Assembly (NCBI GenBank): GCA_963773765.1
Contig: CAVZCC010000001.1
Span: 1,178,001 to 1,242,000, forward strand
Source of the DNA: CAVZCC01 sp963773765
Lineage (GTDB): Bacteria > Actinomycetota > Acidimicrobiia > Acidimicrobiales > Microtrichaceae
Length of the DNA stretch: 64,000 nt
Reading direction: 5' to 3'
Shown here: positions 1-9,582 of the stretch, in pieces
How the letters are laid out: the number at the start of each line of letters is the position of its first letter
Position numbering within the stretch: position 1 is the stretch's first letter
Position numbers and translations under genes: made by a program
The notes under the pieces: generated by a model
The model's input: the letters and a program-made list of their open reading frames with translations, nothing else
Database searches by the model: none
What the model was told of the DNA's origin: nothing

Positions 1-1029
1 CACCTGGCCCAGGGCCCCATGGTGGCCGAGTTCGAGCGCCGGTTCGCCGAGCTGACCGGGGTGGCCCATGCCGTGGCCGTGAACAACGGCACCACGGCGC
101 TCATCGCGGCGCTCCGGGTGCTGGACCTGCGGCCCGGCGACGAGGTCATCACGTCGCCGTTCACGTTCGTGGCCACGCTGAACGCCATCCTGGACGCCGG
201 CGCCACGGTGCGGTTCGCGGACATCGGCACCGACGACTTCAACCTGGACCCCGCCGCGGTGGCCGGGGCGGTCACCGACCGCACCAAGGTCCTGCTCCCG
301 GTGCACCTCTACGGCCAGTGCGCCGACCTGGACGCCCTGGACCCGCTGGTGGCCCGCCACGGCCTGGCCCTGGTGGAGGACAGCGCCCAGGCCCACGGCG
401 CCACCATCGGCGACCGCCGGGCCGGTGCCACCGGCCTGGGCTGCTTCTCCTTCTACGCCACCAAGAACATCACCACCGGCGAGGGGGGCATGGTGACCAC
501 CGGGGACGACCGGCTGGCCGACCGGCTCCGGATCCTGCGCAACCAGGGCATGCGGGCCCGCTACCAGTACGAGATGGCCGGCAACAACTACCGGATGACC
601 GACCTGCAGGCCGCGCTGGCCCTGCCCCAGCTGGACCGCTACGCCGCCAACGTGGAGGCGCGGGGCAAGCACGCCGCCGCACTCTCGGCCGGGCTGGCCG
701 GCCTGCCCGGGCTCGTCACCCCGGAGGAGCTTCCCGGCCGCGGCCACGTGTGGCACCAGTACACCGTGCGGGTGACCGACCAGGCCCCCGTCACCCGTGA
801 CCACCTCCTGGAGTCGCTGCAGGCCGCCGGGGTGGGATGCGGCGTCTACTACCCGGCCCTGGTGTTCGACTACGACTGCTACCGGGACCACCCGCTCATC
901 CACCCCGCGGACGTGCCGGTGGCGGCCCGGACCACCACCGAGGTCCTCTCCCTCCCGGTGCACCCGGGCCTGGGCCAGGACGACCTGGAGCGGATCATCG
1001 GCGCCGTCCGCTCCGCATGGGAGGCCTGA
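1..1029 (+). CDS. DegT/DnrJ/EryC1/StrS-family sugar aminotransferase, 5'-partial
   Basis: This is a PLP-dependent aminotransferase of the nucleotide-sugar type. It transfers an amino group, usually from glutamate, to a keto-sugar nucleotide in the cytoplasm. The frame is open from base 1, so the true start lies upstream; 342 residues are visible, close to the usual 360-380. The PLP-binding lysine sits in SFYATKNITTGEGG (Lys about residue 155), with VEDSAQAHG upstream and LYGQ before it, all family hallmarks. One base separates it from an oxidoreductase gene. A DegT enzyme, a Gfo/Idh enzyme and a hexapeptide acetyltransferase (18390-18929) together are the trio used for amino-sugars of the WbpB/WbpE/WbpD kind, which suggests an acetamido-sugar in the surface glycan. 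The exact substrate cannot be read from the sequence. Confidence 0.9.
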   Translation, partial: HLAQGPMVAEFERRFAELTGVAHAVAVNNGTTALIAALRVLDLRPGDEVITSPFTFVATLNAILDAGATVRFADIGTDDFNLDPAAVAGAVTDRTKVLLPVHLYGQCADLDALDPLVARHGLALVEDSAQAHGATIGDRRAGATGLGCFSFYATKNITTGEGGMVTTGDDRLADRLRILRNQGMRARYQYEMAGNNYRMTDLQAALALPQLDRYAANVEARGKHAAALSAGLAGLPGLVTPEELPGRGHVWHQYTVRVTDQAPVTRDHLLESLQAAGVGCGVYYPALVFDYDCYRDHPLIHPADVPVAARTTTEVLSLPVHPGLGQDDLERIIGAVRSAWEA

Positions 1030-1030
1030 G

Positions 1031-1999
1031 GTGGCCGCGCCCCGCATCGGGTTGGTCGGCTCCGGGACCATGGGGTCCCTGCACGCCCGCGTGATCAACG
1101 AGTCCGCCCGGGCAGAGCTGGCCTGGATCGCCGAGCCCCGGGAGGACGTGGGCCGGGACATCGCGTCCCGGTTCGGCACCGCCTGGTTGGAGCGCATGGA
1201 CCCCTCCGGCGTGGATGCCATGGTCATCGCGGCGGCCACCGAGGCCCACCACCAGCTGGCGTTGGAGGCGCTGGACGCCGGCATCCCGTTGCTGGTGGAG
1301 AAGCCGCTGGCGGACACCCTGGCCCACGCCCGGGAGATCGTGGGACGTTCCGAGGCGGCCGGCCTGCCGCTGCTGTGCGGGTTCCTGGAGCGGTACAACC
1401 CGGCCATCCGCACCGCCATGGACTTCGTGGAGCAGCCCATCTACGCCGTGGCCACCCGGCACTCCCCCTACGTGCCCCGCATCCGCACCGGCGTGGCCTC
1501 CGACCTGCTCATCCACGACCTGGACACCATGATCCGCCTGTTCGGCCGGCCCCCGGAGTCCGTGGAGGGCCACCTCGGCTACTTCCGGCCCGAGAGCGCC
1601 CCCGGCGCCGAGGACGTGGCCGACGCCACGTTGCGGTTCTCCGGCGGGGGGATCGGCTCGGTGTCGGCCAGCCGCATCTCCCAGCGCAAGGTCCGCACCC
1701 TGGTGATCTCGGAGCTCGACCGCCAGATCGAACTGGACCTGGTCCGCCAGGACATCACCATCTACCGCCACGTCGACAACGCGTTCGCGGACGAGAGCGG
1801 CCTGGGCTACAGCCAGCAGACCGTGATCGACATCCCGGTCGTCCGCCACCAGCGGGAACCGCTGGCCACCCAGCTGGACCTGTTCGTGGACCTCCTGGAG
1901 GGCACTGCGGACGCCGATGAGCAGCGGGGGGCCATCCTCCCGGCTCACGAACTGCTGGAAGCCGTCCGGTCCTCCGCCGCGGGCGGCTCGCCCGCCTGA
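1031..1999 (+). CDS. Gfo/Idh/MocA-family NAD(P)-dependent oxidoreductase
   Basis: This is a 322-residue oxidoreductase that probably oxidises a sugar or sugar-nucleotide hydroxyl with NAD(P). The N-terminal Rossmann motif is GLVGSGTMGSLHAR (residues about 6-19), and VEKPLADT around residues 89-96 carries the family EKP motif with its catalytic lysine. The rest is the alpha/beta substrate domain. The GTG start at 1031 is one base after the TGA of the aminotransferase gene, so the two are almost certainly co-translated. WbpB/WlbA-type enzymes belong to this family and supply the 3-keto sugar used by a DegT partner; that pairing is inferred from adjacency. The last 55 bases overlap the 3' end of the convergent YfhO-like gene. 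Confidence 0.88.
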   Translation: MAAPRIGLVGSGTMGSLHARVINESARAELAWIAEPREDVGRDIASRFGTAWLERMDPSGVDAMVIAAATEAHHQLALEALDAGIPLLVEKPLADTLAHAREIVGRSEAAGLPLLCGFLERYNPAIRTAMDFVEQPIYAVATRHSPYVPRIRTGVASDLLIHDLDTMIRLFGRPPESVEGHLGYFRPESAPGAEDVADATLRFSGGGIGSVSASRISQRKVRTLVISELDRQIELDLVRQDITIYRHVDNAFADESGLGYSQQTVIDIPVVRHQREPLATQLDLFVDLLEGTADADEQRGAILPAHELLEAVRSSAAGGSPA

Positions 2000-4839
2000 C
2001 CGGTGGGACCGGAGAGGTCCACCGCGGCACGGCGACGGCGACGGCGCAGCACCTCGTCCACCACCAGGGCGCCCAGGCCGCCGACGAGCGCCAGCCCGCT
2101 GATGCCGGCACCCAGGTAGAAGGCCTTGGGCCGGAACGCGAACTGGACCTCGTGGCGGCCCGGCGGGACCACCACCGAGGTCAGCCCGCCGAAGAGCTGC
2201 ACCAAGGGAGCCGGCTCGCCGTCGATGGTGACCTGCCAGCCGACCGTGGCCGACTGGGCCACCGCGACCAGGGCGTTGCCCTCCGACTCCACGGTGGTGG
2301 TGACCTCGTTGTCGGCGAAGTCGGTCCCCGTCACCGTCGCGGTGGAGCCGGGGTCGGTCGGCAGCTCGTCGGTGTCGATCACCACGGCCCGTGAGGGGTC
2401 GGCCACGAAGGCCTTCCGGGCCGCCGTGGCGGTGGGGGCGATGTCCCAGTCGGAGTAGGCCCGGACCATGGGCTTGGCGCCGGGGCGCTCGTAGATCCAG
2501 CCGTCGGCCACCTCCACCAGCCGCACCGGGCCGGCGGGGTCCTCCACGAAGGCACGCAGGGCCGGACCGTCGCCGGCGGTGGCCACCGCCACGGTGCAGT
2601 CGGGCCGGTCCGGGGCGATGGTCAGCTCGGTCGGCCGGCTCGGGTCCAGGTCCTGGGCGACCAACCCGAGGTCGACCCAGTCGCCCGCGGCGTCGGCCGC
2701 CGGCCGCTGGGTCCGGCGGACCTCGGACCCCTGCCTGGCCTCCACCGTCAGCTCCGCCGCGGCGCACCCGTCACCGGAGGCGGTGGCGACGAAGCCGACG
2801 CCTGCGGTTCCCTCCGGGAGGTCGACCGAGGTGACCACCGGAGCGGCCTCCGTGGCGGGCACGGTGGCGGTGCCGGGCTGGCCGGTGACCCGCACCGGCG
2901 TGCCGAACGGGGCCATGGCCGTGCCCACGATGAAGTAGCGCAACGACAGCTCGTCGTAGACCGGCGACGCCAGGTTCCACTCGTCCCGGGCCAGGAGCTG
3001 CTTCATGTAGTCCCGGTCGAAGGCCTCGGGGTCCGCCAGCCGCACGAAGTCCTTGACGCGTTCCGGCCGCAGCGTGGCGCCGCGCAGGTCGAACAGGCCG
3101 TGCAGGGTGGCGTCGTTGGGGTAGTAGTCCACCCCGCTGGCGGCGAAGCGGTACTCGTCCCCGGCCAGGCGCTGCAGGGCCCGGTGCCCGTCGGTCTCGG
3201 GGTAGAAGTCCTCCACCGGCGCCTCCGGCGTGAACTCGCGCAGCGGCAGGGCGACGTCGACCCAGACCAGGGCGGCGGCCAGCACGGCCAGGGCGGGGCG
3301 CCACGACGGGCGGCGGGCCGCCAGCACCATGAGGGCGACCACGACGCCGGCCAGGACCAGTCCGGTGAGCACGGCCCGGGCCACCTCGGTCACGCGGCTC
3401 TGGGAGTAGACCAGGTCGGTGAACTGGTCCGCGGGGAGCACGAAGGCGCACGCCACCAGGACCGCCCACAGCACCGTGCTCCGCAGCGGCGGGCGTTCCC
3501 CGTCGGCCCGGCGCCGGACGTAGGCGTCGGCCCCCAGGGCGCCCAGCAGCACCACGGGCAGGGCGATGGCGAACCGGATGCGGGTCAGCGGGTTGTCGCC
3601 CAGGCCCGGCATGGCGTACGTCAGGCCGAGGAGCCCCGTCCCGATGAAGGTCAGGACGACCAGCCCCAGCGTGCTGGCCATGAGGAACGGCCACACGTCC
3701 CGGCCCCGGGGGGTGAGCCGGACCCTGCCGGCCAACGCCAGGCCGACCGCCACCACCCCCATCACCATGGCGACGCCCCCGATGGTGGTGACGGCCTCCA
3801 CCGGGTTGGAGCCCATCCACCAGTCGTTGGGGTCCAGCGTGTTGCCGTAGATCCCGCTCGAGAAGGTGCCGAACAGGAACATGGAGCCCAGGTGCCCGGC
3901 GGAGTCCTGGTGACGTTGGTCCAGCAGCCCGATGCTGGAGATGAACTGCAGGAAGTAGACGAAGTTCACCGCGGCCAGGGCCATGCCCCACGCAACGCCG
4001 CCACCGGTCGCCGCCACCCGCCCGGCGACCTGCTTCCAGTCGAGGCGGCCCTCGGCGCGGGCCCGGACGATGTACCGGTACAGCAGCCACAGCACCCACA
4101 GCGCCCCGAGGTAGATGGAGTGGACCGTGGAGGCCGGGAACCCCTCGAGCCAGATCCACGCCGTCACGCCGCCCACCGCCAGGGCGCGACGGACCGACGG
4201 CTTCTCCACCGCGCGGTCCAGCACCAGGAGGAACAGGGGGTACAGGAACGCCGCGTTGACCCGGTGGACGAACACGATGTTGGCGCCGTTGAAGGCGTAG
4301 GCCACCGCGGCCACCGTGGCGATGCCGCGGCCCACGCCGAAGCGGCGGGCCAGGCCGTAGGTGGCACCCTGGGCCACGAGCAGCAGGATCGCCACGCGCA
4401 GCGACAGCGCGTACCACGACGGGACCGCCACCAGCGCCAGGGACAACGGCGACAGGACGAACATGTTCGGGTTGGTGCCCAGGGGGGTGCCCAACCCGTG
4501 TTGCGGGTCCCAGAGCTGGAACTCGCCGTTGCGGAGGTGGTCGAAGAACGACACGTGGTTGGGGACGACCTCGACCTGGTCGGTCTGCACCGGCGAGACC
4601 ACCTCGGGCTCGCGCCGGATGGTGTCCCGCAGGGGGGACATCGGCTCCATCATGTCCACGGCGACCGACGTGGCCTGCCCCGCCAGGGAGCGGGGCATGA
4701 AGGCCCCGACGGCCACCAGCATGATCAGGAGCGGCCCGACCCACAGGGGCACCCGCTTGAGGAACGGCGGGCGTGGGGGTGCCGCGGTGACCGGTGCCGG
4801 GTCCCCCTCGGCCACCGGTTCCTCGGTCCTGGCGGTCAC
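1945..4839 (-). CDS. YfhO-like large multi-spanning membrane protein
   Basis: This is a 964-residue integral membrane protein with a GTG start at 4839. After a short cytoplasmic leader comes a first hydrophobic segment (VGPLLIMLVAVGAFM), then a long loop, then many membrane spans to about residue 520. A soluble extracytoplasmic region of roughly 380 residues follows, and a last span near residues 915-936 precedes a basic tail. This matches the bacterial YfhO family, which resembles GT-C glycosyltransferases and is linked in Firmicutes to glycosylation of lipoteichoic acid. Position beside sugar-nucleotide and rhamnose genes fits a role in transferring or modifying a surface glycan. No active-site residues can be named with confidence. 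The C-terminus ends in a serine run that overlaps the convergent oxidoreductase gene. Confidence 0.8.
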   Translation of the reverse strand: MTARTEEPVAEGDPAPVTAAPPRPPFLKRVPLWVGPLLIMLVAVGAFMPRSLAGQATSVAVDMMEPMSPLRDTIRREPEVVSPVQTDQVEVVPNHVSFFDHLRNGEFQLWDPQHGLGTPLGTNPNMFVLSPLSLALVAVPSWYALSLRVAILLLVAQGATYGLARRFGVGRGIATVAAVAYAFNGANIVFVHRVNAAFLYPLFLLVLDRAVEKPSVRRALAVGGVTAWIWLEGFPASTVHSIYLGALWVLWLLYRYIVRARAEGRLDWKQVAGRVAATGGGVAWGMALAAVNFVYFLQFISSIGLLDQRHQDSAGHLGSMFLFGTFSSGIYGNTLDPNDWWMGSNPVEAVTTIGGVAMVMGVVAVGLALAGRVRLTPRGRDVWPFLMASTLGLVVLTFIGTGLLGLTYAMPGLGDNPLTRIRFAIALPVVLLGALGADAYVRRRADGERPPLRSTVLWAVLVACAFVLPADQFTDLVYSQSRVTEVARAVLTGLVLAGVVVALMVLAARRPSWRPALAVLAAALVWVDVALPLREFTPEAPVEDFYPETDGHRALQRLAGDEYRFAASGVDYYPNDATLHGLFDLRGATLRPERVKDFVRLADPEAFDRDYMKQLLARDEWNLASPVYDELSLRYFIVGTAMAPFGTPVRVTGQPGTATVPATEAAPVVTSVDLPEGTAGVGFVATASGDGCAAAELTVEARQGSEVRRTQRPAADAAGDWVDLGLVAQDLDPSRPTELTIAPDRPDCTVAVATAGDGPALRAFVEDPAGPVRLVEVADGWIYERPGAKPMVRAYSDWDIAPTATAARKAFVADPSRAVVIDTDELPTDPGSTATVTGTDFADNEVTTTVESEGNALVAVAQSATVGWQVTIDGEPAPLVQLFGGLTSVVVPPGRHEVQFAFRPKAFYLGAGISGLALVGGLGALVVDEVLRRRRRRAAVDLSGPTGQAGEPPAAEDRTASSSS

Positions 4840-4908
4840 GGCCCCGACAATACGGCGTTCAGCGACCCGGGCTGGAACTCACCCGGCGGGTGCCCCGGGC
4901 GGCGCCGG

Positions 4909-7020
4909 TCACTTCACGACGACGGTGCGGCACCCCAGCTGGTTGTTGTACCCGTAGCCGATGTTGATGCCGTAGGAGCACACGGTGTGGGTGCCGGCCG
5001 AGGCCGGGACCGACACGTAGTACCCGTGGGAGGGCCCGTACTCCGCCAGCGCGGCGGCGACGTCCCCCCGGGGGGAGCTGGCCAGGCCCAGGTCGTAGCC
5101 GGCGCTGTCCACGTACACGTGGACCGACGTCGGCGACCGGGGCGCGTCGGGGTCGGCGACCCACCCGCCCAGGACCAGGGTCCGGCCGCTGACCGCCACC
5201 GAGTCGAGCGTGCCGTTGGGTGCCCATCGTTCCGGTGCGGGCAGGTCCAGCAGCCCGGTGGACTGGCCGAGCCGGGCCGCCCCCTTGGGGTCGGTGAGCA
5301 CGATGTTGACGTTGTAGACGCCGGGGCCGAAGCCGGCACCGTTCCACGGCACCGAGTTCTCACCGGCCTTCACCGACACGCCGGAGGCCACCAGCTGGCC
5401 CAGCCCGGGTCCGGGGTCGCCGTCGATGAACACCTGTGCGGTGGTCCCGGACTCCCAGTTGTCGTCACGGAACCGGATGTTGAACGAGCCGCCGTAGGGC
5501 ATGCGGTCGTCGTGGGCGAGGCGCACGTCGTCCAGGTACCAGGTGCGGTAGCCCGGGTCCTCGTGCGGGTCCAGGCGCAGCAGCTGCACCCGGGGACTGG
5601 CCCCACCGCCCCACCCGATGCCCGAGTAGCCGCCGGGCTCGATGGCGTTCGGCGGGAAGGTCCGCAGGTCCACGCCGTAGGTCACCGGTCCGAGCGCCGG
5701 GAACACGTCCTTGCTGCAGGAGGCCTGTCCGGCCAGGCCCTGCCAGCAGAACCGCATGTCGAGGCCCTCCCCCGGCGAGGGGTTGGTGCCCCAGGAACCC
5801 GCGTACTGGATCCGCCAGCTCAAGCGGTGCCACTCGGTGGCGTCGATGGTCGGCCCGTTCCACCACGCGTCGGTGAGGAACACCTGGGGGTCGTCGTAAC
5901 GCCCGGCGGAACCGGCCTGGAGCAGGCCACCACCGATGCCGACGCTGGCGTTGCGGATGGAGGTGGCTCCGTCGAACATGGCGAACACGTCGAAGGGGTC
6001 GTTGAAGTCCATGGCGTTGCCCCGGACCTCGCTGAACCAGTCGCCGGCACCGGCCATGTCGGGGTCGACCACGACCGGGCGGGGCGGGCCGTCCACGCCG
6101 AACGCAGCCGACTGTGCGGAGAACTGGCCTCCGGTGCGGGTCATGAGCCTGACGATGGTGGGCTGCAGCGCCCCCATGTCCACCGCGGTGGTGCCCTGGC
6201 CCAGGGTCCGGATCACCCCCGCCCCCTCCCCCTCGTCGGTGGAGGTGCCGTTGTTGGACACGTTGGTGTCGGTGTCGTACCAGAGCTCCTGGGTGCCGGT
6301 CCTGGTCGTGGCCACGTTGACCATGGCGATCCCGGGCTCGTAGATGCGCACGTCCTCGATGAAGCCGTGGACGCCGGCCGTGCCGGACACCGACGGCTGG
6401 AGCGACAGCTGGACCACCGGCGCGGCGGCCCACGGCGAGCCCGCCACCGACGTGGGCAGGCCCGGGTCGGTGAAGCTGTCCCGGTCGTTGGCGCCGGTCA
6501 TGTCCAGGTCGTACAGGTGCCAGCCGGCCCGGAGGTTCACGGCCTTGGTCCCCTGGCAGAACACGGGGTTGCTGTTGCCGTCCGAGCAGTGGTTCCACAC
6601 CACGTAGGCGACGATGTTGCGGTCGGTCCAGGCCCGGATGGCGAGTCGGCGGTACTGGCCGCTCTGCACGGAGCGGAAGGTGGCCTGACGGTGGCCCAGG
6701 GCGTTCATCTCGGTGGGCTCCACGTCCACGAAGTACAACCGGCCGAAGCCCGACGTGGTGGTGTAGTCGATCCGCCCACCACCCACCGCGGCGGCCACGC
6801 CCACGGCCCGGCGTCCCGGGGTGGGGTCCCAGTCCTCGTTGTTGGCCAGGTCGAACGGATCGGCCCAGGCGTCGGTGAAGTACTCCGGGGCGGCCGACAC
6901 GACGGTGCGGTCCGTGGTCGGCGCCGCCGGCGTCTGGGCGCCGGCCGGCACCGTCGGGACGGCGAAGGCCAGCAGCACCAGGGCTGCGGCCACACACAGG
7001 TTCCCCAACCGTCGTCTCAC
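4909..7020 (-). CDS. Secreted multidomain protein with C-terminal GWxxDPD/LGCRTVxV domain
   Basis: This is a 703-residue exported protein of unknown function. I chose the GTG at 7020 because GGGAG lies five bases upstream and the next residues form a signal peptide: RRR, then a hydrophobic core, then AGAQ as likely cleavage site. The mature protein is rich in beta-strand-like, Trp/Tyr/Gly-rich sequence with no catalytic signature I recognise; a stretch near residues 530-600 resembles FlgD-type Ig-like folds. The last about 102 residues (bases 4912-5217) form a domain with GGWVADPD, an R-GDVAAA-YG motif, HTVC and LGCRTVVVK. The same domain occurs three times at the end of the amidase gene at 13510-15612. 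It sits between rmlD and the YfhO-like gene, so a cell-surface role is likely. Confidence 0.75.
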   Translation of the reverse strand: MRRRLGNLCVAAALVLLAFAVPTVPAGAQTPAAPTTDRTVVSAAPEYFTDAWADPFDLANNEDWDPTPGRRAVGVAAAVGGGRIDYTTTSGFGRLYFVDVEPTEMNALGHRQATFRSVQSGQYRRLAIRAWTDRNIVAYVVWNHCSDGNSNPVFCQGTKAVNLRAGWHLYDLDMTGANDRDSFTDPGLPTSVAGSPWAAAPVVQLSLQPSVSGTAGVHGFIEDVRIYEPGIAMVNVATTRTGTQELWYDTDTNVSNNGTSTDEGEGAGVIRTLGQGTTAVDMGALQPTIVRLMTRTGGQFSAQSAAFGVDGPPRPVVVDPDMAGAGDWFSEVRGNAMDFNDPFDVFAMFDGATSIRNASVGIGGGLLQAGSAGRYDDPQVFLTDAWWNGPTIDATEWHRLSWRIQYAGSWGTNPSPGEGLDMRFCWQGLAGQASCSKDVFPALGPVTYGVDLRTFPPNAIEPGGYSGIGWGGGASPRVQLLRLDPHEDPGYRTWYLDDVRLAHDDRMPYGGSFNIRFRDDNWESGTTAQVFIDGDPGPGLGQLVASGVSVKAGENSVPWNGAGFGPGVYNVNIVLTDPKGAARLGQSTGLLDLPAPERWAPNGTLDSVAVSGRTLVLGGWVADPDAPRSPTSVHVYVDSAGYDLGLASSPRGDVAAALAEYGPSHGYYVSVPASAGTHTVCSYGINIGYGYNNQLGCRTVVVK
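4912..5217 (-). other. Copy of the shared secreted C-terminal domain (single copy)
   Basis: This is a roughly 102-residue C-terminal domain. Its pattern is G-LD, then GW-x-DPD, V-VYVD, R-x-DVAAA, YG, GTHTVC, N-x-G-x-G and LGCRTVVV. Two cysteines, in HTVC and LGCR, are kept in the other copies and may form a disulphide outside the cell. It is probably a wall- or glycan-associated beta-sandwich module, but that function is inferred. Confidence 0.7.
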
Positions 7021-7139
7021 ACGAACTCCCGACCAGCAGACTCCACCATCCCTCCCCATCGGCATCAGGGGGGTCGGGGTTGAGGTCCCGGCGCCCGAGC
7101 CCGGGGAGGAGGGGAGAGGTCTCTCAGCAGGTCGTGCGC

Positions 7140-7991
7140 TCAGGCCTCGGAGAGCCGGGAGACGACCTCGGCCAGGGGCTCCCGGAAGTCCCGGCTGGGG
7201 GTGAACCCGTGCAGCCGCCAGGCCAGGTTGTCCAGCACCGAGTTGGCGGGGCGGGGGGCCGGCCGGGGCGGGTCGAGCTCGGCGGTCGTGATGGGGCTGA
7301 TGCGGTCCGGGTCGTGGCCGCCGGCCGCGAACACCGCGCGGGCGAACCCGTACCAGCTCACCGCGCCCTGGTTGGTGGTGTGGAACACGCCCGGCACGCG
7401 CTCCACGGCCAGCTTGGCCAGCATCCGGGCCAGGTCGCCGGCGAAGGTCGGGTGGCCGACCTGGTCGTCCACGAAGCTCAGCGTGTCCCGCTCGCCGGCC
7501 AGGCGCAGGAGGGTCTTGACCATGTTGTTGCCGTGGTAGCCGCACACCCAGGAGGTCCGGGCGATGGACCACCCGGGGTCGATCTCGGACTCGCCGCCCA
7601 GCTTGGTCCGGCCGTACACCGACTGCGGGTTGGGGCGGTCCCACTCGACGTAGGGGGTGGCCTTGGTGCCGTCGAACACGTAGTCGGTGGACACGTACAC
7701 CACATGGGCGCCCGACCCGACGGGCACCGTCGGCGACGAACCGGGTGGCGGCGCAGTTGACCGTGTAGGCCGGCTCCTCCTGCTCCTCGCAGGCGTCCAC
7801 GGCGGTGAAGGCGGCGCCGTGGATGACCGCATCGGGCTCCCACGAGGTGATCACCCCAGCACGTGGTCCCGGTCGGTCAGGTCGTGCTCCGGGAGGTCGA
7901 GGCCCAGCACCTCGTGGTGGTCCTGCGCGCCGAGCAGCTCCATCAGCTCCGTGCCGAGCTGGCCCCGGGCGCCGGTGACGAGGATCCTCAC
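7140..7991 (-). CDS. rmlD: dTDP-4-dehydrorhamnose reductase RmlD (two frameshifts as sequenced)
   Basis: RmlD catalyses the last step of dTDP-L-rhamnose synthesis, the NAD(P)H reduction of dTDP-4-dehydro-L-rhamnose. The N-terminus has the Rossmann motif LVTGARGQLG. Further on are AAFTAVDACE, YVSTDYVFDG and YGRTKLGGE, the last giving the catalytic Tyr-x3-Lys. These parts lie in three frames. One shift is in the G-run near 7851-7855 (a base seems missing) and one is near 7706-7712 (an extra base in GGGCGCC). The GTG start at 7991 overlaps the rmlB stop as GTGA. All conserved blocks are intact, so I treat the shifts as probable sequence errors. It is the last rml gene of a minus-strand series rmlA-rmlC-rmlB-rmlD. 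Confidence 0.88.
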
Positions 7992-8958
7992 CGGTTCTTG
8001 ACCCGCTCGGCGGTCAGCGGCTCCCACCAGGTCCGGTTGTCCACGTAGAACCGCACCGTCTCCTCGAGCGCCTCGTCGAAGCTGCGGCGGGCCCGCCAGC
8101 CGAGCGCCGCCACCTTGTCGGTCGCGATCGAGTAGCGCCGGTCGTGGCCCTTGCGGTCCTCGACGTACTCCACGCTCGACTCGTCCTTGCCCAGGATGGC
8201 CAGCAGCCGGTCGGTGATCTCCCGGTTCGTGCACTCGTTGCCGGCACCGATGTTGTAGATCTCACCGATCGTGCCCTGGCGCAGCACCAGGTCGACGCCC
8301 GCGCAGTTGTCCCGCACGAACAGCCAGTCGCGGACGTTGAGCCCGTCGCCGTACAGCGGCACCTTCCTGCCGTCGAGCAGGTTGGTCACGAAGAACGGGA
8401 TGAGCTTCTCCGGGAACTGGTACGGCCCGAACTGGTTGGACGACCGGGTGACCACCACCGGCAGGTCGTAGGTCTCGTGGTACGCCAGCGCGATCAGGTC
8501 CGAGCCGGCCTTGGCCGCCGAGTACGGCGACCGGGGCGAGAGCGGTCGGTCTCGGTGAACGACCCCTCGTCGATCGAGCCGTAGACCTCGTCGGTGGAGA
8601 TGTGCAGGAACCGCTCCACCCCGACCTGGGCGGCGATGTCGCACATGACGTTGGTGCCCGAGCAGTTGGTGCGCACGAACACGTCGGGGTCGAGCAGCGA
8701 GCGGTCGACGTGGCTCTCGGCCGCGAAGTGCACCACGGCGTCGTGGCCCGGCAGCGCCTCGGCCACCGCGGCACGGTCGCAGATGTCGCCGTGGACGAAG
8801 CGGAACCGGGGGTCGTCCTCGAGGTCGGCCAGGTTCTCCAGGTTGCCGGCGTAGGTCAGGGCGTCGAAGACGGTGACCTCGTCGTCGGTGGTCGCCAGCA
8901 CGTGGCGCACGTAGTTGGAGCCGATGAACCCGGCTCCGCCGGTGATGAAGAGTCGCAT
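7988..8958 (-). CDS. rmlB: dTDP-glucose 4,6-dehydratase RmlB (one frameshift as sequenced)
   Basis: RmlB converts dTDP-D-glucose to dTDP-4-keto-6-deoxyglucose using tightly bound NAD. The extended SDR fold is clear: GGAGFIGSNYVRH at the N-terminus, FAAESHVDRS, STDEVYGSIDEG, then YSAAKAGSD with the catalytic Tyr/Lys, and RSSNQFGPYQFPEKLIP further on. The frame breaks near 8545, where PLSPRSPYSAAK resumes one base out of phase, consistent with loss of one C from a CCC run. The ATG at 8958 follows a GGGAGG about ten bases upstream. Length (about 323 residues) is normal. The stop overlaps the start of rmlD by four bases, and rmlC lies 25 bases upstream, so the genes are cotranscribed. Confidence 0.9.
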
Positions 8959-8983
8959 GGGTGCTGTGCCCTCCCGTGGGCGC

Positions 8984-9553
8984 TCAGGTGCGGAGGTCGG
9001 CATGCGGCCGCCACTGCGGCTCGATCTCGTCCCGCCGCGGGTTGGCCCGGTCCCGGTCCGACAGGATCGGGTCGGTGACGCCCCAGTCGGCGGCGATGGC
9101 CGGGTCGTCCCAGGCCACGCCCAGCTCGTCGGCCGGGTTGTAGTAGCCGTCGACCAGGTAGGTGATGGTCATGTCGGTGATGCTGGCGAACCCGTGGGCC
9201 ACGCCGGGCGGGATGTAGACGCCGAGGTGCTCGTTCGGGCCGCCGTCCGACCTCGCCGAGGTCGAGCATCTGCGTGGCGCCGTCGGTCGGGCTGCCCTGC
9301 GCGCAGGTCGTGCAGGACCACGCGGGCATGGCCGAACGGCACGTACCAGTAGTCGGCCTGGTGCAGGTGGTAGTGCAGGCCGACGATGCAGCCGGCCATC
9401 CGGTTGCCGCGGTTGGCCTGGATCATCTCCCGGCCGCCGGGGAACCACTGGCGACGGTAGGTCTCGACGAAGTACCCGCGGTCGTCGCCGAAGAGCGTGG
9501 GCTCGACGACGTACGACGCCGTCGATGAGGTCGGAGGGGGTGACAGTGGCCAT
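8984..9553 (-). pseudogene. rmlC: dTDP-4-dehydrorhamnose 3,5-epimerase RmlC (at least three frameshifts as sequenced)
   Basis: RmlC epimerises dTDP-4-keto-6-deoxyglucose at C3 and C5. The gene can be read from ATG 9553 (MATVTPSDLIDG) into FGDDRGYFVETYRRQWF, then IQANRGNRMAGCIVGLHYH, then YWYVPFGHARVVLHDLR, then GSPTDGATQMLDLGE, then HLGVYIPPGVAHGFAS and a normal C-terminus. The blocks are in different frames, with breaks near 9515, 9300 and 9250. The cupin histidines and the YIPPGVAHGF block are present. As sequenced no full-length protein can be made. Because every conserved block survives and the neighbours form a full rhamnose pathway, errors in the sequence are more likely than true gene death. 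Confidence 0.8.
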
Positions 9554-9582
9554 GGGGTGACGGGTGCCTTTGCTGGTTGGGG

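Noticed and set aside
3100..7083. Very long plus-strand open frame (about 1,300 codons) opposite the YfhO-like and secreted protein genes
   Set aside because: It is antisense to two convincing genes; its translation is His/Gly/Arg/Val-rich with no motif, as expected from the reverse strand of GC-rich codons.
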